A stretch of 64,000 bases of DNA, taken from the NCBI RefSeq assembly GCF_032062135.1, contig NC_092861.1, positions 3,853,988-3,917,987 of the forward strand. Direction: 5' to 3'. Each line of letters starts with the position of its first letter. Positions within the stretch are counted from its first letter, which is position 1. Positions 10,970 through 22,173 of the stretch are shown here, piece by piece. The translations under genes and the position numbers were made by a program. The notes beneath the pieces were generated by a model. That model worked only from the letters and a program-made list of their open reading frames with translations, was not told the origin of the DNA and did no database searches. The DNA comes from Pyxicephalus adspersus. Lineage: Eukaryota; Chordata; Amphibia; Anura; Pyxicephalidae.

Positions 10970-11110
10970 ACAGCTGACACTGGATGGGTTATAGGATACC
11001 AAGACACCTGGTAAAAAAAATATTTTGTTTATTGGAAGAAGGGAGATTAAAAGGAACCTATCACATTCTACTAGGTATTAATGTGAATAATGGTATTTCT
11101 TATGCAGTCA
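10970..11110 (-). pseudogene. TAS2R 5'-flank relic without a gene
   Basis: ACACTGGATGGGTTATAGGATACC-type sequence followed by a TTTATTGGAAG and AACCTATCACATTCTA segment matches the upstream flank of the receptors at 5506 and 22174. No receptor coding sequence adjoins it. A MITE occupies the side where the gene should begin. Together with 7950-8016 it marks a gutted TAS2R locus. Confidence 0.55.
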
Positions 11111-12325
11111 TTAACTTGAGTGACAGAGCTCATCAGCTTGCTGCTCCTTTTTTTCTTCAATAAACCCTTTGGCTGAAAGCTGACTTTTCCCCATACACTT
11201 TGAATTCACAGCCAGCCTAAAATAAAATGTATCCTGCAATTTTGTGTGTTTGCTTGCCACAATTATTTAATATGTTTACAATCTCAGCGTTAAGTCCACA
11301 GCGTAAATTGCCCACGCCAACTTTTTAAAATTTTTACATTATTGAATGTTGGCTTCCCTGATCTCTGTGCCAGCTCAACAAGGGTGTCAGATTGCCAGAA
11401 TGTATATGTTTTATGACATCTAGTGCCATTTAAAAATTTATAAAAAAAAATATATTTATTTCAACTTTTTCCAGTTGGACTTCTCTTCCTTTCAAACCAG
11501 AATTATCGTGACTCAAAGTGACTAGAGTGCCTCTAGTCACAGGTAACCCAACAGCCTACTGAAGGGGTTTGCACAGGAGGCTGTCAACACTGCTGCTGAT
11601 ATAGAGGCATTGGGCTTGATTTATAAAGCTCTCCAAGACTGGAGAGGATACACTTTTACTGTAGGTACTGCAGAGGGAGGTAGGTTTAAGTAAGTTAAAT
11701 ATTATTAGTAGTAAGTACAAATTTGTTTTATTTACCAGATTAACATTTTGGCATTGTAAGTATTAAAGAATGTGGTTGTAATTAAGTATAGCATTTGATC
11801 AAAGTAGGGGAAAACTTTATGCAATCATTCAACATTGGGGAAAATATATAAAATCAAAAAAATTCCACGTAGTACTTTTGTGTGATAGATTTTTTTGAGC
11901 TTATTATTATTTGTGGCATGGACTTCACCAATGAAAAACAATACTTATAAGTAAGGTTCCAACTTTCTTGTATAGCAATAGACAGATCAGCTGTGCAGGG
12001 TGAAGCCTGGTCATGGACCATTTTTTTCAATATCTACTCTAGTGCTCACGCCACCCCACCCCAAAATGTCACATTCCCAATACCACTGACATTTTCACAT
12101 GTGCTTAAGTGGGGAATAATATCTCCAAGACTGAGTGATCCTGTGCCTAGTCCCAGTCCTGAATCTGCAGGATCCCGTTTTTGGAGTTAAAGGACTCGCC
12201 CTAACCTTGCCTAGCCCCAGGAGACTTTAAGGCAACCTGTTAACTTTCTGTGGTTCACACAGTCCAAGCAGTTCTCTAACTGTTTAAGCACCTAGAAATT
12301 AACTGACCCACTTCTCTTCTGCTGC
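11111..12325. other. Intergenic, no gene recognised
   Basis: No convincing coding region, RNA gene or bounded element on either strand. Confidence 0.45.
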
Positions 12326-12729
12326 TGCTGCACTACATGTGGGTATTACCTGGGTTTGCTGTGCCTACCTGGGTTTGCTTTGCCAACCCAAAGAGTATAT
12401 CCATCTAAGATGTACTGCACACATTCACCAACATCTACCAACCAATATGGGTCGAGAGGTCACAGCAGCATTACAAGGTCATTTAGGAGCAAGTGACCCA
12501 TCAGAACAAAAACACATTAGTTAAAACAAAAAATCTGGGAATCAGCAGGTTAAGTAGTGTTTTATTGGTTAGAAGATATGGAAATTGTATATAGATATTG
12601 AAGAAATATATAGAAGAAAATTAAATACATTCATATTACAAAACAATTTAAGGCATCAATTATCAATTGTGTTTTTTATGTGTTTGTTTTATTGTCCTGT
12701 CTACTCTCCTACCTTAATGAATACATTAT

Positions 12730-12769
12730 GTCCTTCTGAAGAAGCCTACAGGTGAAAGGGTTCAAGGAC
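12730..12769 (+). ncRNA. Hammerhead ribozyme-like motif, intact core
   Basis: Helix I is a perfect 6-bp pairing of GTCCTT (12730-12735) with AAGGAC (12764-12769). Between them lie the core CTGAAGA (12736-12742), a short stem II with CC/GG pairs (12745-12746, 12751-12752), GAAA (12754-12757), and a minimal helix III closed by A12757-T12762. The base before helix I's 3' arm is C12763, an allowed cleavage-site nucleotide. Minimal hammerheads with a one- to two-pair helix III are known from Penelope-like retroelements. Weak stem II leaves activity uncertain. Confidence 0.65.
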
Positions 12770-13182
12770 AAAAAGTTTGAACAATACAAAATATTGATGT
12801 GAACATTGTACTCATTGAGATATGTGTGATCCAAATATGATTGTTTTAACCAGTAAACAAGTGATACAAGTTGTTTTTTTAAAATAATTTTTGCATTTAT
12901 TTTAAAGAGGCACCTGAAAAATCCCTACAATTTAAATAATTGATTTTCAAACATTAAAGGCAGTTTGGGGTCCATCAAATGATATTCAGGAAAGTAGCTA
13001 ACATATATATTAAACTAATTTAGACCATAGGATAAGCAAACTTATCACCAAAGCAAAGTTTATTTAATATATCTTTCAGAAGGTTTATATAGATACATAA
13101 ATATACAAGACCAAAAGGCAAAAAATGTGTCCTAAGCCAGTTATGTCAAAAAGTACATTTTGAGTACATTATGAGTACTAGG

Positions 13183-13557
13183 GATGAGGGAAATTTTTAA
13201 AATCAATCTCGCGGTGAATTCGGCCATTCTCGCTTACTGAAATTCTAAGCGAGAACGGCCGGTATAAATCTGCCAAAAAATTTGCTAAAGAAAGGAAAAT
13301 CCTGATGACGCTCAAGCGTCATTAGGATTTTCCTTATCTCAGCCAATCAGAGAGCACTAGAGGTTTTGAATGGGGAGACTTGTCCCCATTTAACCTCTAG
13401 TGCCTGAGGATCGCACGCAGGAGGACTCCCAGGGCTGCATGAATGAATGCAGCCCTGGGAATCCTCCTGTAATGATTTCCTGGAACTTCTGATGGGTCCG
13501 CGAAATCGGTTCGTCGAAAGTTCGCGGACCCATCGGAAGTTCGAGGCAGTCATCCCT
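13183..13557. mobile_element. Multi-palindromic hAT-type MITE with 8-bp target duplication
   Basis: Termini are TAGGGATGAG... and ...TCATCCCTA. The flanks carry ATGAGTAC on both sides, an 8-bp duplication characteristic of hAT transposition. The interior is a chain of nested inverted repeats: a GCCATTCTCGCTTA / TAAGCGAGAACGGC pair, a GACGCTCAAGCGTC palindrome, GTGGGGAGAC-type arms around TTAACCTCTAGTGCC, GAATGAATGCAGCCCTGGGA arms, and ATGGGTCCGCGAAAT with its complement. No coding capacity. The orthologous insertion is at 20270-20597, so it predates the segmental duplication. Confidence 0.82.
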
Positions 13558-14151
13558 AATGAGTACATTATGAGCAAAATACATATCAATAGATAATCAA
13601 CTAAGCACATTTGAATCTACAATAAAGCATAATCAACAGAACTATTGAAATATCACAGTTATTTGGTGTAATAATTCATAATTCTATGAATACTTAGTTG
13701 ACAAGACAGAGGTCAATACAAGATAGTCCTTGTATGCTCAGTGTAGAAACTATTAATAAAGGGATATCACCCTGTGTGGACAGGTGTTAGAGGATATCAC
13801 AGTACAAGAAATAGTATTTGTCGCTTGTGGAGATATATGTTTTTATATGCAGTATTTACTATGTGTACTTGGATAAAAGGTCATATTAGTAAATGAACTG
13901 CAAGTAAACATTCTAACATAAGCTAATACCATAATTCAAACTATGTATTTATAATCATATGTTTAATCAATATACTTCAGAGTAAAACATAAATAAAATC
14001 AAACAGACTTTTTTGGCGTACATGACTTCCTGTGTGTACAAGGTATGAGAGGTTCCAATCAATTAAATATAGTGAGTAGGAAAATTAAAGAAATTATGTA
14101 TGTTCTATAACATATCCAGACCGCATGCTGTACCCAAATATTAGTCCGTTA

Positions 14152-14195
14152 CTGCACCCTGAGGAAGCCCTTGCTGGGCGAAACGCAATGGGTTC
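14152..14195 (+). other. Hammerhead-like motif, probably inactive
   Basis: Core CTGAGGA (14159-14165), then a strong stem II GCCC-TTGCT-GGGC and GAAA. The closing A-T pair of helix III is lost (CGCAAT follows GAAA) and helix I is limited to CC/GG. The pattern fits a decayed copy. It is duplicated at 20889. Confidence 0.5.
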
Positions 14196-17100
14196 GCAAG
14201 CTGAGCACGAAGTAACACGTTTGTCACAGGACTCGTGGTCGACACGCATTTCATTGTGTTTGTCCACATTGAGTTCTACATTTGTCTAGTGCTAATTTGT
14301 TTGGCCCTCAAATTGGATCAAATTGTATGATCCTGTATTGTATGTCGCTGTTACATGTATTCTATGAGAATTTCACCACTGAATACAAAAAATTGTTTGC
14401 CAAAAAACAGCGCTGTCTTACGTTTTTCCTAAAGTTCTAAACAGTACAAGTCCATTTTGCTGCATGGAAGCTTTAAATAATCCTTCACTGCAGCCAAGCC
14501 GGATGCTTGGGAGGCATTCAAGTAGCTCTGCAAAAACTTAGCCATAAGTTCCCTGCATACAAGATTGGAGTCCAGAGTCTGCTTGATTCATATCAAAAAC
14601 AAGGCTGCCATTGAAAATACACTTCTTGCACTCCAATCTAGAGATCCCTCCAGAAATATAAACATAGTGAGTGACAAACAAGAAGAACGTATGTAGGACA
14701 TTCAGTCATTGAAGTGTGCCAGTCAGATTGATGACTTTACTCCAAGGTTACTATTACCACTTTCAGGGCAGCAATAATGAACAAAGAGCAGACGTTACAA
14801 AGCTGATTCCTCTTCTGATGTTGTAGCAAGTCCTTTCAAGTTTTTTCAAAAAAGAAATTGAAAGAACATAGTTATTTTTAATGAGACTTCCTCATTTGTA
14901 TTATTATTATGGTGCTAAAAATAGATATTTGCAGATTAACCACTGCAGGGAGCATTGTATTTGACCTGGCCCTTATTCAATACTCTTGAATAAACAGGAG
15001 CCATAAGAACAAAATAGTCAATTGTATCATATATCATATATCTCAAAGACTCCCATTTAGCATTTATCCCATCTATACCATCTATTGGTAGTTGTTTGTT
15101 TTTGTTAGAAAATGTAATTTACTTTCCTAAATAATCTTAGACCTGAAAAAAAAGGTGTTTATATATTTTTTTAAGGACAAAACAATGTTATTGGCTGATA
15201 ATTGTCAGGGGGTAGGATGTCATTGGCTCCCTGTCTTGCTCAGGTAGTGGGCCTACCTTTACGCTTATCTTTACAGCCAAGGGGTTGTTAATAGAAGTCC
15301 AATTTGAATCTGTGCTTTCCAAAAATAATTTTATAAAATAAGAAGTTTTTAAACCAGAAGACACAGAGGAGTATAAAACACAAAAGGATGGGATTTTGTT
15401 TGGAAAAAGAAACTAGGTTTCATTACTAGTAAAATTAAAACATTTGAAGATAAAGCAATGCTCTTCTATACATAGTTCAGCTGTTACATTCAGAGAAATA
15501 CATGTGTGAAGTATTTATTCCCACTTATTGGGGAATATAAGGAACATTTAGAGAACAAAAAGCTGAGCCTCTGTTACCAACACATTTCACCATTTAGTTT
15601 CTTAAGGGTATGTTGATAACAAGAAATCTTCCAGATATATTCAAGACTTAGATCTATCACATTACTAGGATAATAGGGAATGAATAAGGTCCAAATCAGG
15701 AAAGGGTTAATCAAGACCTATGCATATATATAATAAACTATGACGTATGCATAAATGTTACATCTTCTTTGTCATCTGCTGGATCTGAATTTTTAGAATA
15801 TTATTACTATTATTAATAATATTGTTAGTAAACAAAGTAAATAACAATTGAGCAGATAAATATAAAGCATTTCAATAGCTAACCTTGTATATTGTAAATG
15901 GAAGAAGATGAATATACTCATTATCACTGTATAGTATACTATACTTGGAGGTAGGGTAGAGATTGGAAGAGATGGATATATACACAACAGTTATGGAAAC
16001 AATATTGGATAGAGCTTGGGTTTTTATTTTACAATCTAGGAAAATATGATAAATAACTCAATCTACTTTACCAACAAGTAGGTAAAGATGGGGATCACCC
16101 TCTCCTATATATGCAGAGCCTTCTCCTATTGCAACAATGATAAACTTACAGCTCCACCAGCCATGCCAGCAAAGGAAGCAGTAGCAGGAGAGGTCTACAA
16201 ATGCACTGAAAACATTTTGCAGACAATAATGACCAGGCCTAGCACCTGGTATGGCTCACAAGGTTCTCGGTAATGGTTCATGAATAAATCTGCTCTGAAT
16301 CATACATCTACAAACCCCAAAGTGAAGAGCACTTGTACTACTGGGTGTCCAGACCTTGCCAAATATGCTTTAGAGGGGTTGTGAGTGATAAATGCATTTG
16401 CCTTATCACAGCCAATGTAGACCGGCTGGTTTTATTTTAATGAACCAGACTTGAGTTTCTGAAAACTTTCACACTCCTCCTAGACTCTACGGATAAGCTG
16501 AAACCTAGTACCAGGCCTGACAATTCCCGAATCTAAAACATCAGGTAAAGTGCCTTCTACCTTAATGCGTCCCAATAACTAAACTCATTAACTGTGAAAA
16601 AGGTGGGTGCAGGTTCCCTTCTTATGGATTTATTATGGAATGAGAAGTGTAACCAAATTCTTAATGATTTTTATTTTGAGTGCTTCAGGTGGAGATCAGG
16701 GCCCCAGAACCCCCACGTGCCCCCTGGGAGAGAGTTGCCACACTCACCCAGGAAATTCTTAGGGGAAAAGACCTGGTTCATTCACATCTGAAAGTAGAAT
16801 GGTGAACAACGATGTAATGGTCAGATATCTTTCCTTTTACTGTCTGTGTGTGAAAGTTGGTTATGTGACCAACAATAAAAGGGAAGGGTCCCGGTGTAGA
16901 AGGTATGTTGGCATGATATAGATTTCATAGACAAGACAGAAAAGGTTTTCTAGATGCCCAAATCAATTTTCCAGTTAGTAGGGACACTACACTTTAAAAT
17001 TAAAACATTGAACAAACTTAGACTTTGAATATCCTGTTATATTAAATATTATTATTATATAAATGAATATACCCTTCACACTACACACTACATATATGTA

Positions 17101-17657
17101 ATATTAATTGACTACGTTAGAGTGGGGGTAAGGTCATGATCTACGAACAGCCCAAAGATTTAAATGGTTTTAGATAAACTTGTCATGATTAAAACACTCT
17201 TAGAAAGGGTCTGAAGGACATATTTAAAAATAAGTGAATGGAGCATATTCACCAAAGAATTATTGCACATTCATGTAACTTTATTTTTTGTATTCCAATC
17301 TTTATTTACATTTTTTTGATGAAATAAAATATTACAAACAGAAAGCACAATAAATACAATACAGAAGGAGGGGGATTCATGCAACTTTAGACAATTTCAG
17401 CTGCAGCTCGTAAACATGGGGCTTTACATATGGATTCCTTTCTATCTAATCCCGTCTACATAGAACAAACAACTTAGAAGTGATTGATAACATTGAATGC
17501 AGATGAGATACCTTAATAAGGAAGGGAAATCAACATTCAGGTTTAATATCTACTTCAATAGATATTCACCGTATAGATTACCCAGCTGTTTATCTAATAC
17601 GTCACTAATGTGATAAAATAGTCACATTTTCAAGAAACTTTAATTACAACTAAAACA

Positions 17658-17700
17658 TGTCCTTCTGAGGAAGCCATTGTGGGGAAACACATAAAGGACA
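17658..17700 (+). ncRNA. Hammerhead ribozyme-like motif, intact core
   Basis: Helix I is a perfect 7-bp pairing of TGTCCTT (17658-17664) with AAGGACA (17694-17700). Core CTGAGGA is at 17665-17671, GAAA at 17684-17687, the helix III closing pair is A17687-T17692, and the cleavage-site base is A17693. Stem II (CCA/TGG) is offset by unpaired bases and looks eroded. The paralogous copy at 26604-26646 has one helix I mismatch. Confidence 0.58.
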
Positions 17701-17923
17701 GTATAGTGGCATTAAAAGATAAAATATGTAATGTAAACGATATTGCACTCTAAGAATAGAAAAATGTTTTTTTAAAGTGTTTGTATGTTTTTATAGAGTG
17801 TGTTTTGTATCAAGAAAAAAATGCAGAATTGTAAAGTTTTTATAAAAATTATATAGTCCCATTTCCTTCATAGGAAAATAAGAAAATCTTATCTTGTTTG
17901 TTATAGAATTAAATAAGGGATGT

Positions 17924-18020
17924 ATTGTATCAGCAAACCGACCAAAGTTTCTGTGCCACATAAGGAGGTTAAAAACAGTAAATGACTTCTAATAGAGGCT
18001 TCCTCTGTAGAATCGGCCAT
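17924..18020 (-). pseudogene. TAS2R 5' stub (first ~32 codons)
   Basis: From the ATG at 18020 this encodes the same N-terminus and start of TM1 as the TAS2R at 29594-30541 (M-A-D-S-T-E-E..., through G-L-L-I-Q), with no difference I can see in this stretch. It stops abruptly at 17924 where unrelated duplicated sequence begins. The 5' flank beyond the ATG remains intact to ~18450, including the TATA-like and octamer-like sites (18112-18119 is ATTCAAAT). A deletion removed the rest of the gene. Confidence 0.88.
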
Positions 18021-18707
18021 CTTTGTGAATCCATACAAGAGCCTGTAGAGTCTGTAGCGAAATGATATCAATATTTTATTTTTGTAAATAGAAGATGAGG
18101 TTAAGTTTACAATTCAAATGGTAATTGATCTTTATACAAATGTGAGATGAGTAAATCTGACGCTGGATGGGTTATACAATATCAGAACACCTGGCGTCAA
18201 AAAATATCTTATTAATTGTAAACGTCGAGATTAAAGGTAAAGATATACTCTAGTAGGTGTACGAGTGTGGAATTACATGTTTAGGGTTATTTTAGTGTTC
18301 TCATAAAGAGATAGCTGAACAAAAAGGGTTAATCATTTGTATCACCCATCCTTAAATACACATTTGTGCCAGTCAGAATGATGACTTTACTATTCCATGG
18401 TTTAGTATTCCATTTAGGCAAGCACGAGTGTACAATAAAAAGTATGTGATGACAGTATCTTTCAGAAGAAAGGTTTCAGTGAATAAAATACGTGTGCTGA
18501 AAAAGTCTACTGGTAATAAATACAAAGTGCAATATTGTTTCATGTGGAACTTTTAAGGTGCTTGCCAATAAACATCACAGTATTATAAAAACATTTCTTA
18601 TACTACTTTATTAAATTCTACTTAGATTTGAACACACTAAAAAAACGATTATAAAAATGATTTCACTATGCTTTACATGTACAAACACTTGTCAATTCCA
18701 TATCAAA

Positions 18708-18752
18708 CATTTTCCAGACACATTTCACCCAAAGGCTTCTTCAGAAGGACAT
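18708..18752 (-). other. Hammerhead-like motif, partly decayed
   Basis: On the minus strand TGTCCTT precedes an intact core CTGAAGA (complement of 18738-18744). A GCC-type stem II, GAAA (complement of 18723-18726), TGTGT and C follow. The 3' helix I arm (TGGAAA) no longer pairs well. Confidence 0.45.
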
Positions 18753-19339
18753 AACATGGTAACTGTCTCATATTTATGAAGAAGATAAATATATACATGT
18801 CATCTTTTTAACATGATCTCATTGGATATTGTTAAATCACAGAATCATAATTTGCACCTACTTTTGAACAGCAGATAAGTATATTTCAAATAGGACTAGA
18901 TCATCTCAAATAGTATGTCGAGCGTAGCTGGTTAGCATTTGTACAGTGAATACAGTTGTGAGAACCGTGACCCCTTTGTTTTCCCAAAAGGCTAGCACTA
19001 GTGTTGGTGTTCTAATTTGGGCTGTCCTTATATTCAACCAGATCATGTGTGTTCGAATTCGGCTCGACCAGACCCGAAAAACACAGGATTCAATGGTGCA
19101 AATTCGTGTGTAAAAAAAGTGTTAAAAAATTAATGTTATTAATTAAGTAATTAAGTTATTAAGTAATTTATTGTATGTGTGTGATTTTTGTAACTGACTT
19201 TTGCTATCAGTGTTTATAGACAAAAGATGTTCATCTTCTAATTTAATGTAAATATGTCCATGTTTTACCACAGTAATGGCCCTGCAAATACCTGTCGATG
19301 TGACTGTCCCTTGATTTCAGTTCTTTCAATCATGGAGTC
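18753..19339. other. Intergenic, no gene recognised
   Basis: Separates the two copies of the segmental duplication. It contains a TTCGAATTCGGCTCGACC segment resembling part of the element family seen at 45291-47220, and AT-rich filler. No gene is seen. Confidence 0.4.
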
Positions 19340-19890
19340 TCAGCACTACACGTGGGTATTACCTGGGTTTACTGTGCCAACCCAAGGAGTATATCCATCT
19401 AAAATGTACTGCAAACATTCACCAACATCTACCAACCAATATGGGTCGAGAGGTCACAGCAGCATTACAAGGTTGTTTAGGAGCAAGTGACCCATCAGAA
19501 CAAAATCAAAAGTATAAAATACTTTCATGTGCAAAAATGGGGGGAGGTTTAATGGTTGTATTTATTCCATATTTGATTTGATTTTTTGAAGTTTTTGAAA
19601 GTTACCAGCGATGGTTGCATTTTGTGATAAAGGTCTGAAGAATTTGAGAAGAGATTCATCAAGCCGTACACATTAGTTAAAACAAAAAATCTGGGAATCA
19701 GCAGATTAAGTAGTGTTTTATTGGTTAGAAGATATGAAAATTGTACATAGATATAGAAGAAATAAATAGAAGAAAATAAAAAAAAAATACATTCATATTA
19801 CAAAAAATTAAATGCATCATTTATCAGTTGTGTTTTTTATGTGTTTGTTTTATTGTCCTGTCTATTCTCCTACCTCAATGAATACATTAT

Positions 19891-19930
19891 GTCCTTCTGA
19901 AGAACCCTACAGGTGAAAGGGGTCAAGGAC
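19891..19930 (+). ncRNA. Hammerhead ribozyme-like motif, best-preserved copy
   Basis: Perfect helix I GTCCTT (19891-19896) / AAGGAC (19925-19930). Core CTGAAGA is at 19897-19903. Stem II is contiguous: ACC (19904-19906) pairs with GGT (19912-19914), directly abutting the core and GAAA (19915-19918). Helix III is minimal, A19918-T19923, and the cleavage-site base is C19924. All catalytic-core positions of the hammerhead consensus are satisfied. Paralogous to 12730-12769. Confidence 0.68.
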
Positions 19931-20266
19931 AAAAAGTTTGAACAATACGAAATATTGATGTGAACATTGTACTCATTGAGATATGTGTGTTTCAAATATG
20001 ATTGTTTTAACCAGTAAACATAATAAATGATACAAGTTGTTATTTTTAAATATTTTTTGCATTTATTTTAAAGAGGCACCTGAAAAATCCCTATAATTTA
20101 AATAATTGATTTTCAAACATTAAAGGCAGTTTAGGGTCAATCAAAAGATAATCAGGAAACTAGCTAGCATACATAATGAAATAATTTAGACCATTGGATA
20201 AGCCAGCCAGTCCTAAGCCAGTTATGTCAAAAGTACATTTTGAACATATTATTAGTATTATGAGTA

Positions 20267-20597
20267 CTAGGGATGGGGGAGATTTTTAAACTCTATCTCG
20301 CGGTGAATTCAGCCATTCTAGCTTACCAAAATTCTGAGCGAGGACGGCTCGTGTAAATCCGCTGAAAACTTTGCTAAAGAGAGGTCAAGAGTCATTAGGA
20401 TTTTCCTTATCTCAGCCAATCAGAGAGCACTAGAGGTTTTGAGTGGGGAGACTTGTCCCCATTTAATCTCCAGTGCCTGAGGGTCGCACACGGGAGGATT
20501 CCTGTGATGATTTCCTGAAACTTTTGATGGGTCCGTGAAATTGGTTCGCTGAAATTTCGCAGACCCATCGGTAGTTCGAGGAAATCATCCCTAATGA
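20267..20597. mobile_element. Multi-palindromic hAT-type MITE, duplicated copy
   Basis: Same insertion as 13183-13557: identical flanking ATGAGTAC context and TAGGGATG / CATCCCTA ends. The central palindromes are partly shortened. Confidence 0.8.
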
Positions 20598-20888
20598 GTA
20601 CATTATGAGCAAAATATAAAGCATAATCAACAGAACTATTGAAATAACATAACATAACACCATAATTCAAATGATGTATTTATAATCATATGTTGAATCA
20701 ATATACTTCAGAGTAAAACATAAATAAAATCAAACATAGACTTACATTTTTGTTATACATGACTTGCTGTGTGTACAAGGTATGAGAGGTTCCAATCAAT
20801 TGAATATAGTGAGTAGGAAAATTAAAGAAATTATGTATGTTCTATAACATATCCAGACCGCATGCTGTACCCAAATATTAGTCCACTA

Positions 20889-20935
20889 CTGCACCCTGAG
20901 GAAGCCCTTGCTGGGCGAAACGCAATGGGTTCGCA
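20889..20935 (+). other. Hammerhead-like motif, duplicated copy
   Basis: Same motif as 14152-14195 (core CTGAGGA at 20896-20902, stem II GCCC/GGGC, GAAA), with the same loss of the helix III closing pair. Confidence 0.5.
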
Positions 20936-22173
20936 AGCTGTGCACAAAGTTCCATGTTTGTTACAGGACTCGTGGTCGACACGCATTTCATTGTGTTTTT
21001 CTACATTAGGTTCCACATTTGTCTAGTGCTAACTTGTTTGGCCCTCAAATTGGATCAAATTTTAAGATCCTGTATTATATGTCGCTGTTACAAGTATTCT
21101 ATGAGAATTTCATCACTGAATACAAAAAAAGTGTTTGTCAAAAAACACTACTGTCTCACGTTTTTCCTAAAGTTCTAAGAACAGTACCAAATTGAAAGTA
21201 GGGATAGGTATAGATCTACAGATCAAGTCCATTTTGCTGCATGGAAGCTTTAAACCATCCTTCACTGCAGCCAAGACGGATGCTTAGGAGGCATTTAAGT
21301 AGCTTTGCAAAAACTTAGCCATAAGTTCCCTGCTTACAAGATTGGAGTCCAGAATCTGCTTAATTCATATCAAAAACAAGGCTGCCATTGAAAATACACT
21401 TCTTGCACTCCCATCTATGGTGTGTGACGAACAAGAAGAACGCAAGTTTTTTTCAAATAGCATTTGAAAGAACATAAAGCAATACTCTTCTATACAAAGT
21501 TCAGCTGTTACATTCAGAGAAATACATGTGTGAAGTATTTATTCCCATTTATTGGGGTTTATAAAGAACATTTAGAGAACAAAAATCTGAGCCTCTGTTA
21601 CCAACACATTTCACCATTTAGTTTCTTAAGGGTAGGTTGAGAAAGATAACAAGAAATCTTACAGATATATTCAAGATTTGGATCTATCACATTACTAGGA
21701 TAATAGGAAATGAATATGGTCCAAATCAGGAAAGAGTTAATTAAGACGTATGCATATATATAATAAACTATGACTTATGCATAAATGTTACATCTGCTTT
21801 GTCATCCGCTGGATCTGATTATTTAGAACATGATAATAATATTATTACTATTATGATAAATATTGTTAGTAAACAAAATAAATAACAACTGAGCAGATAA
21901 TTATAAAGCAGTTGAATAGCTAACCTTGTATATTGTAAAAATGGAAGATGATGAATATACTCAACATCACTGTATAGTATAATATACTTAGAGGTAGGGT
22001 AGAGATTGGTAGAGATGGATATATACACAACAGTTATGGAAACAATATTAGATAGAGCTTGGGTCTTTATTTTACAATCTAGGAGAATATGATAAATAAC
22101 TCAATCTACTTTACCAACTAGTAGGTAAACCATTTGTATTTCTGGTGCCTGCGTTAAATAAATGCATTGCTCA

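Larger units (their letters stand above)
12330..16084. repeat. Segmental duplication, left copy, part 1
   Basis: Collinear with 19340-22129. Shared landmarks are GGGTATTACCTGGGTTT, the hammerhead-like motifs (12730 and 14152 versus 19891 and 20889), the same MITE insertion (13183 versus 20270) and the TAS2R 3' flank at the end. The left copy keeps sequence at ~14690-15450 that the right copy largely lacks, and the right has an extra block at ~19505-19670. At 16084/16085 collinearity jumps from the equivalent of 22129 to that of 25042, so the TAS2R present at 22174 in the right copy is absent here. Confidence 0.88.
16085..18450. repeat. Segmental duplication, left copy, part 2
   Basis: 16085-17923 is collinear with 25042-26869 and, more distantly, with parts of 45120-50300. 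17924-18450 is collinear with 30445-30965. The right copy carries 3575 bp (26870-30444), including most of a TAS2R, that is missing at the 17923/17924 junction. The short open frame at 16088-16273 is identical to 25044-25229 and lies inside this repeat; I do not treat it as a gene. Confidence 0.9.
19340..22129. repeat. Segmental duplication, right copy, part 1
   Basis: Collinear with 12330-16084, including the MITE and both hammerhead-like motifs. Here the sequence continues into an intact TAS2R (22174-23133). Confidence 0.88.

Noticed and set aside
16088..16273. Small open frame duplicated exactly at 25044-25229 and partly at 45170
   Set aside because: Its identity reflects the young segmental duplication. 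The third copy is interrupted, and there is no sign of coding constraint.
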